A DNA stretch of 64,000 nt from Eubacteriaceae bacterium (GTDB lineage Bacteria; Bacillota; Clostridia; Peptostreptococcales; Anaerovoracaceae): assembly GCA_902362435.1 (NCBI GenBank), contig CABIWW010000001.1, positions 67,359-131,358 on the forward strand, in the 5' to 3' direction. Positions 9,050-18,300 of the stretch are shown here, one piece after another; position 1 is the first letter of the stretch; every line of letters begins with the position of its first letter. The notes below the pieces were generated by a model. That model had not been told where the DNA came from, ran no database searches, and worked only from the letters and a program-made list of their open reading frames with translations. The position numbers were made by a program, and so were the translations under genes.

Positions 9050-9757
9050 ATGCGTATGTCATTTGTAAAATTTGAAAATGTAGGGAAGATATATAAAACA
9101 GGAGATGTCGAGGTCAGAGCACTGCACGATGTCAGCTTTGAGATAGAAAAGGGCGAGATATGTGTAGTCGTGGGGCAGTCGGGTGCCGGAAAGACGACGC
9201 TGCTCAATATACTCGGCGGTATGGATACGCTCAGCGAGGGCAGGGTGACGCTGGACGGGCGGGACATATCGGCGCTGACGACCAAACAGATGGCAACGTA
9301 CAGGAGATGGGACATAGGCTTCGTGTTCCAGTTCTACAACCTGATACCTAATCTTACCGCGCTCGAGAATGTCGAGATCGCGTCGCAGCTTTCGAAAAAA
9401 CCGCTCAGCAGCGAGGCGGTGATGAAGGCTGTAGGGCTTGCGGACAGGATGGACAATTTCCCGGCACAGCTGTCCGGCGGCGAGCAGCAGCGTGTTGCGA
9501 TCGCCAGAGCACTGGCAAAAAATCCGAAGCTTCTTCTCTGCGACGAGCCTACGGGAGCTCTTGACTATGAGACGGGAAAGGCGATACTGAAGCTGCTGCA
9601 GGATTCCTGCAGGAAAGGAGGCATGACAGTCGTCATAATAACTCACAATTCGGCGCTGACTGCGATGGCAGACAGAGTCGTGAAGATCAAAAACGGCACG
9701 GTGGCGTCTGTGTCGCTAAATGAAAATGCAGTCCCTGTGGAAGAGATAGAGTGGTAG
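9050..9757 (+). CDS. ABC transporter ATP-binding protein (MacB/LolD type)
   Basis: 235 residues with the full ABC set: Walker A GQSGAGKTTLLN, Q-loop (FVFQFYNL), signature LSGGEQQR, Walker B LLLCDEPTGALD and the H-loop ITHNS. The GALDYETG pattern after Walker B is typical of the MacB/LolD/FtsE group that works with FtsX-fold permeases, and such a permease follows 13 bp later. The start is uncertain: ATG at 9050 or 9056 lacks a well-placed ribosome binding site, and the only AAGGAG (9017-9022) lies about 27 nt upstream. It would power export or mechanotransmission across the membrane; the substrate is unknown. Confidence 0.9.
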   Translation: MRMSFVKFENVGKIYKTGDVEVRALHDVSFEIEKGEICVVVGQSGAGKTTLLNILGGMDTLSEGRVTLDGRDISALTTKQMATYRRWDIGFVFQFYNLIPNLTALENVEIASQLSKKPLSSEAVMKAVGLADRMDNFPAQLSGGEQQRVAIARALAKNPKLLLCDEPTGALDYETGKAILKLLQDSCRKGGMTVVIITHNSALTAMADRVVKIKNGTVASVSLNENAVPVEEIEW

Positions 9758-9770
9758 AGGAAAAGGATAT

Positions 9771-12707
9771 ATGTCGGGTAACATTTATGGAAGAAGTATA
9801 AGAAGGACTATATTCGGCAGTATGGGAAGATATATAGCCATACTGGCGATAATCGCACTGGGCGTGGGATTTTTCGCAGGTATCAAGGATACAAAGGATT
9901 CGATGATGCTCACGTGCAATAAATATGTGGATGAGTACAGGCTGTATGATTTCAGGCTGCTGTCGACCTATGGATTCACCGATGAGGATGTGGAGGCCAT
10001 AGCCGGTGCAGACCGAGTGTCGGCAGCGGAAGGATCGGTTACAGCTGACTTTTTTTCAGAGGATCGCAGCGGGAATTCCATCATACTCAGAGCGCACTCG
10101 ATCACTGAGAATGTGAACAAGGTGGATCTTCTCGAGGGCAGGATGCCTGAGAAAGCGAACGAATGCGTGGTAGATGACCATTTCTTTTCGAAAAAAGATA
10201 TAGGCAGCACGATCAAAGTCAGTGATGAGAACACTCAGGCTGAGAAGGACGCGCTGAAATACAGCGAGTATAAGATAACGGGAATAGTGAACTCCCCCTA
10301 TTATCTGATGAAAGAGGAGCGCGGTACGACGTCGCTCGGCGACGGCAGCATCAGAGCGTTCATATATGCGCCACTCGACGGATTCACCTCCGAATATTAC
10401 ACGGAGGTGTTTGTCACGTCTGAAAAGCAGGGATTCGTTTTCAGCGATGAGTATTATGCGAATATGAAGAAGACTGAGCCTGCTGTAAAGAAGGTCGCGC
10501 AGGAGCGCATGCAGATCAGATATCAGGAGATCGTCAGCGAGGCAGAGCAGCAGATAGATGATGGACAGAAAGAGCTGGATGACGGCAAGGCGGAGCTCCA
10601 GTCTGAAAAGGATTCTGCATATGCAAAGCTCAGGCAGTCTAAGAACACGCTGGATCAGAAGAGCGCTCAGCTGAGCTCGGGAAAGCAGCAGCTCGCTGCA
10701 CAGAAGAGCACTCTCATTTCGCAGAGGGAGCAGGTCGCAGCAGGCATAGCACAGCTGCAGCAGCAGATCGCAGCAGCAGATCCGGAAACGCCTGAAGAAG
10801 TGATCTCCTCGATGAAGACACAGCTGGCACAGCTTCAGGGAAGTCTGGCGCAGATAGATGCAGGTTTGGCGCAGGTGAGCGAGGAAGAAAAAAAACTCGA
10901 GGCAGCACAGCAGCAGCTCGACAATGGTTACAGTCAGTACAGCTCGGGCAGAGCAGAGGCGGACAGTCAGTTCGCATCTGCAGAAGCAGAGCTTGAAGAA
11001 GGGAGTCAGGAGCTCGACAAGGCGAGAGAGGAACTCTCGGGACTCGAGGAACCTGAGCTTTATATACAGGACAGGGAAGACAATATCGGTTTCGGCTCGT
11101 TTGAAAGCAATGCCGACATAGTAGACAGCGTGGCAAAGATATTTCCTGTGTTTTTCTTCCTGATAGCGGCGCTGGTGTGCTCTACGACGATGACCAGGAT
11201 GATCGATGAGGAAAGGACGCAGATAGGCGCGCTCAGTGCGCTGGGATACACGTCGGGCAGGATCATGTTCAAGTATATGATCTATTCAGGCTCGGCGGCG
11301 GTGATAGGATGCACTGCAGGATTCCTTGCGGGTTCGAAATACTTCCCGTATTTCATATGGATCGCATACGGAATGATGTTCGGATTCGCACCGCTCGAGT
11401 TCTATTTCAACTGGAAACTGGCACTGATATCGCTGCTCGTCTCGCTACTCTGCTCGACAGGTACGACGTATCTCGCATGCAGAGGTCAGCTGGCTCACAT
11501 GCCGGCTGAGATACTGAGACCAAAAGCGCCGAAATCAGGAAAGCGCATACTGCTGGAGCGTGCAGGGTTTATATGGAAGCGTCTCAGCTTCCTGCACAAG
11601 GTGACGGCAAGGAACATATTCAGATACAAAAAGAGGATGATAATGATGATCCTCGGCATCGGCGGATGCACATCTCTGGTGCTGGCAGGGTTCGGTATAA
11701 ACGACTCTATAGCCGGTATAGCGGATCATCAGTTCTCGCAGATAGAAAAATATCATATCACGGTGGCGTTCGATTCTCCGGGCTATGATAACAAGACCGG
11801 TTTCGAGAGTGAATATTCCGATTCGCTGGCAAGCACCGCTATGCTGCAGCAGACTTCTACAGATGTAAAGAACGGCAAAGTCACGAAATCGTGCAGTCTG
11901 ATGGTAACGGACGACAGTGATATCATGAAGGCTGTGGATTTCAGGGAAGATGGAAAGAAGCTGAAGTACCCCGGCAGGGGTGAGGCGATGATAAACAACA
12001 AGCTTGCCGATATGCTGGGAGTCGGAGACGGTGATACGATACAGCTGAATTATGATGATACGCATACTGTAAAGCTCAGGGTTTCAGGCATCTACAGGAA
12101 CTATGTTTCTAATTATGTCTATATCAGCAGTGAAACCTATGAGGAAGAGATGGGAAGGAGATACGAGCCTTCCATGATGTTCGTGACGCTCAGGGACGGA
12201 GAAGACATACAGAAGACTGCAGAGAGCATAAACAGCTTTGACGGAGTCATCGGGATATCCGTGAACGAAGATGTAAAGGCGAGAGTCGACGATATGATGG
12301 TCAGTCTGAACTATATAATAATACTGGTCATCGGATGTGCCGGCGCGCTGGCATTCATCGTGCTGTTCAATCTCGGAAATATCAATATCACGGAAAGAGA
12401 GCGCGAGATAGCTACTATTGAGGTGCTCGGATTTTATCCGCGCGAGATGGGGTCGTATGTGTTCAGAGAGAATTTCATACTTGTACTTCTGGGGATAATC
12501 ATGGGACTGCCGACCGGATTCGTGCTGCACAGCTTCATCATGAGCCGCATAGTAGTCGACGCCGTATCGTTCAATCAGGTGATCGAGCCGATCAGCGTCC
12601 TGTGGACCGTGCTGGTAGTACTGGGATTCTCGATAATAGTGGATCTGATCCTGAGGAGAAAGCTGAGACGCATAAACATGGCAGAATCACTGAAATCAGT
12701 GGAGTAA
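9771..12707 (+). CDS. FtsX-fold ABC transporter permease with long coiled coil
   Basis: 978 residues. A first membrane segment (about 22-42) precedes a large extracytoplasmic region. Residues about 245-435 form a Gln/Glu/Ala-rich coiled coil (repeated QLQQQIAAADP- and KKLEAAQQQL-like heptads). Groups of membrane helices follow near 455-575 (with the FtsX-like segment EERTQIGALSALGYTSG) and near 840-960 (REREIATIEVLGFYPREM). The duplicated FtsX-type helix set makes this a complete permease pairing as a homodimer or pseudo-dimer with the ATPase upstream. The long coiled coil suggests reach into the cell wall space. GGAAAAGG precedes the start. Substrates of this family include antimicrobial peptides and lipids; none can be named here. 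Confidence 0.85.
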   Translation: MSGNIYGRSIRRTIFGSMGRYIAILAIIALGVGFFAGIKDTKDSMMLTCNKYVDEYRLYDFRLLSTYGFTDEDVEAIAGADRVSAAEGSVTADFFSEDRSGNSIILRAHSITENVNKVDLLEGRMPEKANECVVDDHFFSKKDIGSTIKVSDENTQAEKDALKYSEYKITGIVNSPYYLMKEERGTTSLGDGSIRAFIYAPLDGFTSEYYTEVFVTSEKQGFVFSDEYYANMKKTEPAVKKVAQERMQIRYQEIVSEAEQQIDDGQKELDDGKAELQSEKDSAYAKLRQSKNTLDQKSAQLSSGKQQLAAQKSTLISQREQVAAGIAQLQQQIAAADPETPEEVISSMKTQLAQLQGSLAQIDAGLAQVSEEEKKLEAAQQQLDNGYSQYSSGRAEADSQFASAEAELEEGSQELDKAREELSGLEEPELYIQDREDNIGFGSFESNADIVDSVAKIFPVFFFLIAALVCSTTMTRMIDEERTQIGALSALGYTSGRIMFKYMIYSGSAAVIGCTAGFLAGSKYFPYFIWIAYGMMFGFAPLEFYFNWKLALISLLVSLLCSTGTTYLACRGQLAHMPAEILRPKAPKSGKRILLERAGFIWKRLSFLHKVTARNIFRYKKRMIMMILGIGGCTSLVLAGFGINDSIAGIADHQFSQIEKYHITVAFDSPGYDNKTGFESEYSDSLASTAMLQQTSTDVKNGKVTKSCSLMVTDDSDIMKAVDFREDGKKLKYPGRGEAMINNKLADMLGVGDGDTIQLNYDDTHTVKLRVSGIYRNYVSNYVYISSETYEEEMGRRYEPSMMFVTLRDGEDIQKTAESINSFDGVIGISVNEDVKARVDDMMVSLNYIIILVIGCAGALAFIVLFNLGNINITEREREIATIEVLGFYPREMGSYVFRENFILVLLGIIMGLPTGFVLHSFIMSRIVVDAVSFNQVIEPISVLWTVLVVLGFSIIVDLILRRKLRRINMAESLKSVE

Positions 12708-12783
12708 CGAAAATGTACATCATTGTGTGCCACAGATCATGAGACAACGATTATATTTATAGCTGGATATGATGGAGGAAAAT

Positions 12784-13497
12784 ATGGACAACGTTCTTTT
12801 GCTTAAGGAAAAGACTGCATTCAGGAATAAAGATTTTGATGAAAACGGCAATGTCAGAGCTTCTGCGCTGCTGCGGCATTTTGAGCAGATCGCGACCGAT
12901 CATGCGGAGCTGATGGGGATCGGGCATGATGACCTGATGAAGAAAAACCGGATATGGGTACTTTCAAAGCTCAGATTCAGGATGCATGGAAAGATCAGGG
13001 CAGGGGAGCTCTACGACATAGCGACATATCCATCCATGGGCAGGGGCGCGGCATACCCCAGAGGATACTATATCTGCGACGAAGATGAAAACCTGATCGT
13101 ATCCGCCATGAGCCAGTGGTGCATAGTGGATTTTGAAACGAGGAAGCTCGTGAGGTCAGCACTGGAATTTTCCGGGGAATATATAGATATCCCTGCATTT
13201 GAGGAGAAGATAGAGAAGATAAAGTACAGCGATCCGCAGGCGGCAGGAGCTCATACCGTTACCGAGGAAGATCTCGATATAAACTGCCACGTGAACAACT
13301 GCAGATATGCGGACATGACGAGCGAGATACTGGATCGCAATGATTTTCAGAGCTTCACGATAAATTTTCTGAAGGAGACTGTAGTTGGAGACAGGATCGA
13401 TATGTTTATGGAAAGGGCAGAAGACGGCAGCGATATTGTCGTCGGCATGCTTGAAGATGAGTCTGTGGTGTTCCAGGCGAAGGTGACGTATTTATAG
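12784..13497 (+). CDS. Acyl-ACP thioesterase
   Basis: 237 residues forming two hot-dog folds, as in bacterial FatA/FatB-like acyl-ACP thioesterases. The diagnostic motif is DLDINCHVNNCRYADM, in which the N-x-H-x-N-N pattern marks the active-site region of the second fold. It would release free fatty acids from acyl carrier protein in the cytoplasm. I place the start at 12784 because the earlier in-frame ATGs (12769, 12772) overlap the GGAGG ribosome binding site itself. It follows the ABC permease by 76 bp in the same direction, so lipid handling by the exporter is conceivable but unproven. An intrinsic terminator follows. Confidence 0.85.
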   Translation: MDNVLLLKEKTAFRNKDFDENGNVRASALLRHFEQIATDHAELMGIGHDDLMKKNRIWVLSKLRFRMHGKIRAGELYDIATYPSMGRGAAYPRGYYICDEDENLIVSAMSQWCIVDFETRKLVRSALEFSGEYIDIPAFEEKIEKIKYSDPQAAGAHTVTEEDLDINCHVNNCRYADMTSEILDRNDFQSFTINFLKETVVGDRIDMFMERAEDGSDIVVGMLEDESVVFQAKVTYL

Positions 13498-13561
13498 GAG
13501 CGATCAGCGTTTATGATCACGTTCCGTCGTTAAAGATAATAATTAAATTTATTAAAGATGT

Positions 13562-13600
13562 CCCGTGTCGAATAGCATTTAGCGTTCGGTGCGGGTTTTT
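13562..13600 (+). terminator. Intrinsic terminator after the thioesterase gene
   Basis: An 11-bp stem (13562-13572 with 13585-13595, including three G-U pairs) is followed by five T residues. It ends the ABC exporter/thioesterase transcription unit. Confidence 0.75.
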
Positions 13601-13629
13601 CTTTGTGCAGCGATATTTTCTGCATAATA

Positions 13630-13660
13630 AAAAGAACGGCATCACAGATACCGTTCTTTT
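13630..13660. terminator. Intrinsic terminator of gdhA, usable in both directions
   Basis: A perfect 10-bp inverted repeat (13630-13639 with 13651-13660) flanked by A and T runs. On the minus strand it sits about 60 bp after the gdhA stop; on the plus strand it backs up the terminator at 13562. Confidence 0.8.
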
Positions 13661-13721
13661 CTATTTATATGTAATTATAAACTACATAATTAAAAAGTGT
13701 GAGACATTTAAATGCTATGGT

Positions 13722-15089
13722 TTATACTAAACCCTGTTCCATCATTGCCTGAGCAACTCTTTCGAAACCAGCGATGTTAGCACCCTGTACCAGAGCGTTC
13801 TTGTTGTCATAGTACTTTTCTCCAGCGTTAGCACAAGCGTTGAAGATGTTTCTCATGATCTGGTGAAGCTGTGCATAAACGTCTTCGTGCTGGAATACAG
13901 TGTGTCCTGCGTTCTGTCCCATTTCGATGCATGAGCAAGCAACACCGCCAGCGTTAGCAGCCTTAGCAGGTCCAACAGCTGTCATGTTGTCCATCAGGTA
14001 AACGAGAGCGTCGTTTGTTGTAGGCATGTTAGCACCTTCGCAGTAGAACTTGCAGCCTGATTCAACGATGTTCTTAGCGTCTTCCATGTGTACATCATTC
14101 TGCATAGCGCAAGGGATGAAGAGGTCAACCTTAACGTCGAAGTCTTTGCAAACTCCCCAAGGCTTCTTGCCAGCAACGAATGTAGCTTCTGGGAACTTCT
14201 CAGCGTAAGGAGCGCAGATGTTCTTTCCTGATGATCTGAGGTCGAGCAGGAATGCGATCTTTTCGTCAGTGCTGATTCCTTCTGGGTCGTAGATGTATCC
14301 GTCCGGACCTGAGATAGTTACGCACTTAGCTCCGAGCTGCTGCAGCTTCCAAGCTGAACCCCAAGCTACGTTACCGAATCCTGAGATAGCAACTACTTTG
14401 TCTTTCATTTCTTCGCCGTTAGCCTTCAGCATTTCTTCAGCATACCATACGATACCGAATCCAGTTGCTTCTGATCTTCCGAGAAGTCCGCCGTAAGGGA
14501 TTCCTTTACCAGTGAGAACGCCTTCGTATCTGTCAACGATTCTCTTGTACTGTCCGAAGAGGTAACCGATTTCTCTTCCGCCTACACCGAGGTCTCCAGC
14601 AGGAACGTCAGTGTTAGGTCCGATGTGTCTGTATAATTCAGTCATGAATGCCTGGCAGAATCTCATTACTTCTGCATCTGACTTACCGTTAGGATCGAAG
14701 TCTGAACCACCCTTACCGCCGCCGATAGGCAGACCAGTTAAGCTGTTCTTGAAGATCTGTTCAAATCCTAAGAACTTGATGATTCCAGGATATACGTTTG
14801 GAGCAAATCTCAAACCACCTTTGTAAGGTCCGATAGCACTGTTGAACTGATATCTGTAGCCTTTGTTAACCTGCACTTTACCTGCATCGTCAACCCATAC
14901 TACTCTGAAAGTAACTCCTCTTTCAGGTTCAGTCAGTCTTTCGAGAAGAGCAGCTTCTTCATACTCAGGATGCTGTTCAATAACCGGCTTTAATGAAATA
15001 AGTACTTCTTCTACTGTCTGGTGAAACTCTAATTCGCCAGGATTCTTCTGCTTACAAAGCTCAATACATCTTTCAACATAATTTGACAT
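13722..15089 (-). CDS. gdhA: NADP-specific glutamate dehydrogenase
   Basis: 455 residues, the normal size of the hexameric bacterial enzyme. It interconverts glutamate with 2-oxoglutarate and ammonia. Visible landmarks are the substrate region PIGGGKGGSDFDPNGKS with the catalytic Lys, the acidic segment TDVPAGDLGVGGREIGYL, and the nucleotide-binding turn ISGFGNVAWG. Codon use differs sharply from the neighbours (GCT/GCA, CCA, AAC, TTC, AGA favoured; few GCG/CCG codons), the pattern of a very highly expressed gene. It has its own promoter and a purine-rich GAGGAG site, and it is monocistronic, with a terminator at 13630-13660. Strong expression fits an amino-acid-fermenting anaerobe, where it may act catabolically despite its NADP-type sequence. 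Confidence 0.95.
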   Translation of the reverse strand: MSNYVERCIELCKQKNPGELEFHQTVEEVLISLKPVIEQHPEYEEAALLERLTEPERGVTFRVVWVDDAGKVQVNKGYRYQFNSAIGPYKGGLRFAPNVYPGIIKFLGFEQIFKNSLTGLPIGGGKGGSDFDPNGKSDAEVMRFCQAFMTELYRHIGPNTDVPAGDLGVGGREIGYLFGQYKRIVDRYEGVLTGKGIPYGGLLGRSEATGFGIVWYAEEMLKANGEEMKDKVVAISGFGNVAWGSAWKLQQLGAKCVTISGPDGYIYDPEGISTDEKIAFLLDLRSSGKNICAPYAEKFPEATFVAGKKPWGVCKDFDVKVDLFIPCAMQNDVHMEDAKNIVESGCKFYCEGANMPTTNDALVYLMDNMTAVGPAKAANAGGVACSCIEMGQNAGHTVFQHEDVYAQLHQIMRNIFNACANAGEKYYDNKNALVQGANIAGFERVAQAMMEQGLV

Positions 15090-15148
15090 TTTTTTTCTCC
15101 TCTTTTTTAAATAAAATTTCGCAAAGTTGGTAATGCCTTGTTACACTA

Positions 15149-15177
15149 AATATATCACTTTGTTAAATTGCAGTCAA
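15149..15177 (-). promoter_or_regulatory. gdhA promoter
   Basis: On the minus strand a TTGACT -35 (plus coordinates 15172-15177) and a TATATT -10 (15149-15154) are spaced by 17 bp, giving a leader of about 55 nt before gdhA. This is one of the best consensus promoters in the window, in line with the codon bias of the gene. The 310-bp space up to 15399 also holds the divergent promoter at 15269. Confidence 0.75.
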
Positions 15178-15268
15178 TGGATTTAAATTGTTTATTGGAA
15201 GTTGTAATTTTCTGACAAAGACAAAACAAACCGTGAAAAATACTCGTTCCTCATATCGCCGCAGATGT

Positions 15269-15297
15269 TTGTCCGGCGGCGGTATGCGTGATATAAT
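15269..15297 (+). promoter_or_regulatory. Promoter of the giant multidomain gene
   Basis: TTGTCC at 15269-15274 and TATAAT at 15292-15297 with a 17-bp spacer. The leader of roughly 95 nt contains a small hairpin (15346-15351 with 15356-15361, ATATCG/CGATAT) whose sequence resembles the core of the dispersed repeat found at 44547 and 50643. Confidence 0.6.
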
Positions 15298-15399
15298 ATA
15301 TAAGGCACAGGCGGCGGACCGCAGGCCTGCACAGATAATACAGAAATATCGTTTTCGATATAGTTATAGATACAGTTACAGATCGACGGGGGAAATGGT

Positions 15400-18300
15400 T
15401 TGATAAGAAATCTGGTAAAGGAGACGCAGCAGCTCCTGATGTGCGAAAGCTCGCTGGAAATACTGGGCATGAGCAGAAGAGGCATGTCGCAGCTGCTGAA
15501 TGATTTTCAATGGAAAAAGACATTTGAAAAGCTTGCGAAGGACGGTGATTTTTCGGCGGGTACGATACTCGGTGCGCTGAAGCCGGTGATGGATACGTGG
15601 GCGGCTGAGCCGCAGGGCGGCTGGCTGGGATTCATATGCGAAGAGACGAAATCTCTGATGTATCCCGAAAATTACAGAGTCACGGCAGACGAAGGGCAGA
15701 AACGCGCGAAATATTTCTTTATGGAAAACTACCGCGCGCTTCTGGGATATGAGAGAGAGATCAAAGGGTTTTCGCCTACGGATCAGATAGAATTCCTTGA
15801 TGATGACGAAGTCAGAGATTGCATGACCTTCAAGGAATATGAAAGACTGAAGGAATTCTGGTCCGGGAGCTATATATTCGAATTCATGAGGATAAGCCGC
15901 GAGATAACTCCGTTCAATACGGTGGGGCACATCGGAGGCGTGCACCACGTGGCGACTTTCGTGGGCAAACAGCTCGCGGGGACAGACATACCTGTGGACA
16001 TGGCGCTGCTGTCGGGCGCTGCTGCAGGTCATGACATAGGCAAGTTCGGATGCAGCCCGCAGGAAGCCAGGAGGATACCGTATCTCCATTATTACTATAC
16101 GGATGAGCTCCTGAGAAAAGAAAACATGCCGATGATCGCGCACATCGCGAGCAATCATTCGACGTGGGACCTTGAGCTCGAGAATCTTTCCGTGGAGTCG
16201 CTGCTGCTGATATACGCGGATTTCAGAGTCAAGAGCAGCAGGGAGAACAGGGAAGAGATAATACACTTCTATACGCTGGCAGAGTCTTTTGACGTTATAT
16301 TGGGCAAGTTGGACAATGTCGACACCCAAAAACGTCAGCGCTATGAAAGAGTATATGCAAAGCTCAAAGATTTTGAGGATTACCTGACAGACATGGGCGT
16401 GCAGACGGACGTCAGTATGCCGCCGGCTGAGGATGCGGGGCGCAGAAAGAAAGACACGGCACTCCTGATGGGCAACGACGTCGTCGATCACATAAAGTAT
16501 ACGGCGATCGAGCACAATATCAGGATCATGAGCATATTCAACAACGAATCGTCGTTCGGCAGCCTGATCGAGGCGGCCAGAAGCGAAAAACAGTGGAAGA
16601 GCCAGAGAGCTTATCTCGACATACTCTCTGAATACTTCACATATATGACGAAGCCGGAGAAGCAGATAACGCTCAATTTCCTATATGAGCTGCTTTCACA
16701 CAGAGAGGGAGATATCAGAAGACAGGCCGGAAGGCTCATGGGAAAGATCATAGCAAAATATGACGATGTCTACAGAAAAGAGCTTCCCGAGTGCGCGCAG
16801 GACAGCAGCATCAATATGACGGAGGCCGACGAGATATGGGACACGTATCTGCACAAGATCGTTTTCCCTGACTACAGAGTCACGGATCAGCACAGGAGCT
16901 GGATCGGATATACGCTGAAGGGCGTGCTGACAGGCATACTGGAAAACGCGGACAGCGACAAGGCCGGACTGTTCGTGCAGCGGTATCTCAGGCTGTTCGG
17001 ATTCAGCAAAATGAAAGACAGCGCTGTTTTCGTACTGCTCGATTCAGTGATCTCGCTGCCTGACGGCATATTTTCCGATGAGGAAATGGCAGACGTGCTG
17101 GATTTTGCAGAAAAGGTATCCGTCAGGGAACCGGTGGAGATAAAGATCGGCTCACTGAGAGTCGCCGAATACATTTCCGGCAGACTCAGGACGACACCTG
17201 TACAGGACAGCATCCGGAAGATAATAAGGAACACCGAAGATACTGCAGAGAACATAGGCGTAGCGTACCTCGTCTACAAGGTGCTCAAAAATGTAGGCGA
17301 ATACAGGACTGCCGGCATTTACTACAATAAGATAGAGACCCTGGAGCAGCACGGCACTCTCAGCGATGCGATATCGGGTATATTCCGTGAAAATCTCAAG
17401 GTCGGGACGCCGTGGGTCATGAAGATCATAAACATGGAATTCCTGCTGGAGCATGCGCTGAGCGACAGGCTGAAAGAGCAGACATTCTATCTTGCCGCGC
17501 ATTTTTCGAACCTCGTGAAGGTGAGCGAGCGCGTGACTGTCAGACATGAAGCGGGACGCGGACTGATAAGGATCGCCAGCAGCCTTCCTATAGAGCAGAT
17601 AAACGAGCTGGTCATAGAATTGACGAAAGGCCTTGAGATAGGAGAGTATCAGTTTTCGAAGTACATCCCGGAATATCTGGGAGAGCTCGTGCTGTATCTG
17701 CATCCGAGCGAGCTCGACGAGTTCATGGACAATATAAGCGAGCTGATAGAGAACACGAATGACAAGATCGGATCAGTCGCACTCGACACAGTTGGGGAGG
17801 TGCTGCAGAAATATTCAGGATACAGGTACCGCAACGGAGAATCGAAAAACGCATATGAAGCCAGAAAGACGAGGATGCTGGGAATGCTTCTCAAGGGACT
17901 GGCGAACTACCATGAAGTGGTCAGCCGCGAAGCGATAATGGTGGCCGGAAAATACATCTTCGGCACTGAGGAGCTTTCCGGAGAAGAGAAATTCGACGCT
18001 TTCAGACAGATATACAAGAAGATGCTGACGCTGATGAGCGGGATAGAAGAATATGACATGACTTTCTTCACGAATGCGGCGGCACTCAACCACATATACA
18101 GGTTCATATCTGACTACAGGTTCTGCTGCGGCGAGATGGAACTTGCTGTGAACGACAACGTTGCGTTTTTCCCGGGGACGTTCGACCCGTTCTCGCTGAG
18201 TCACAAGGGGATAGTGCAGGCGATAAGAGATGAAGGCTTCGAAGTGTACCTGGCGCTCGATGAATTTTCATGGTCGAAGAAAACGCAGCCGAGGATGCTG

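Noticed and set aside
10714..11136. Open frame on the minus strand inside the permease coiled-coil region
   Set aside because: It is the mirror of Gln/Glu/Ala-rich heptad coding on the plus strand, without start signal or protein motif.
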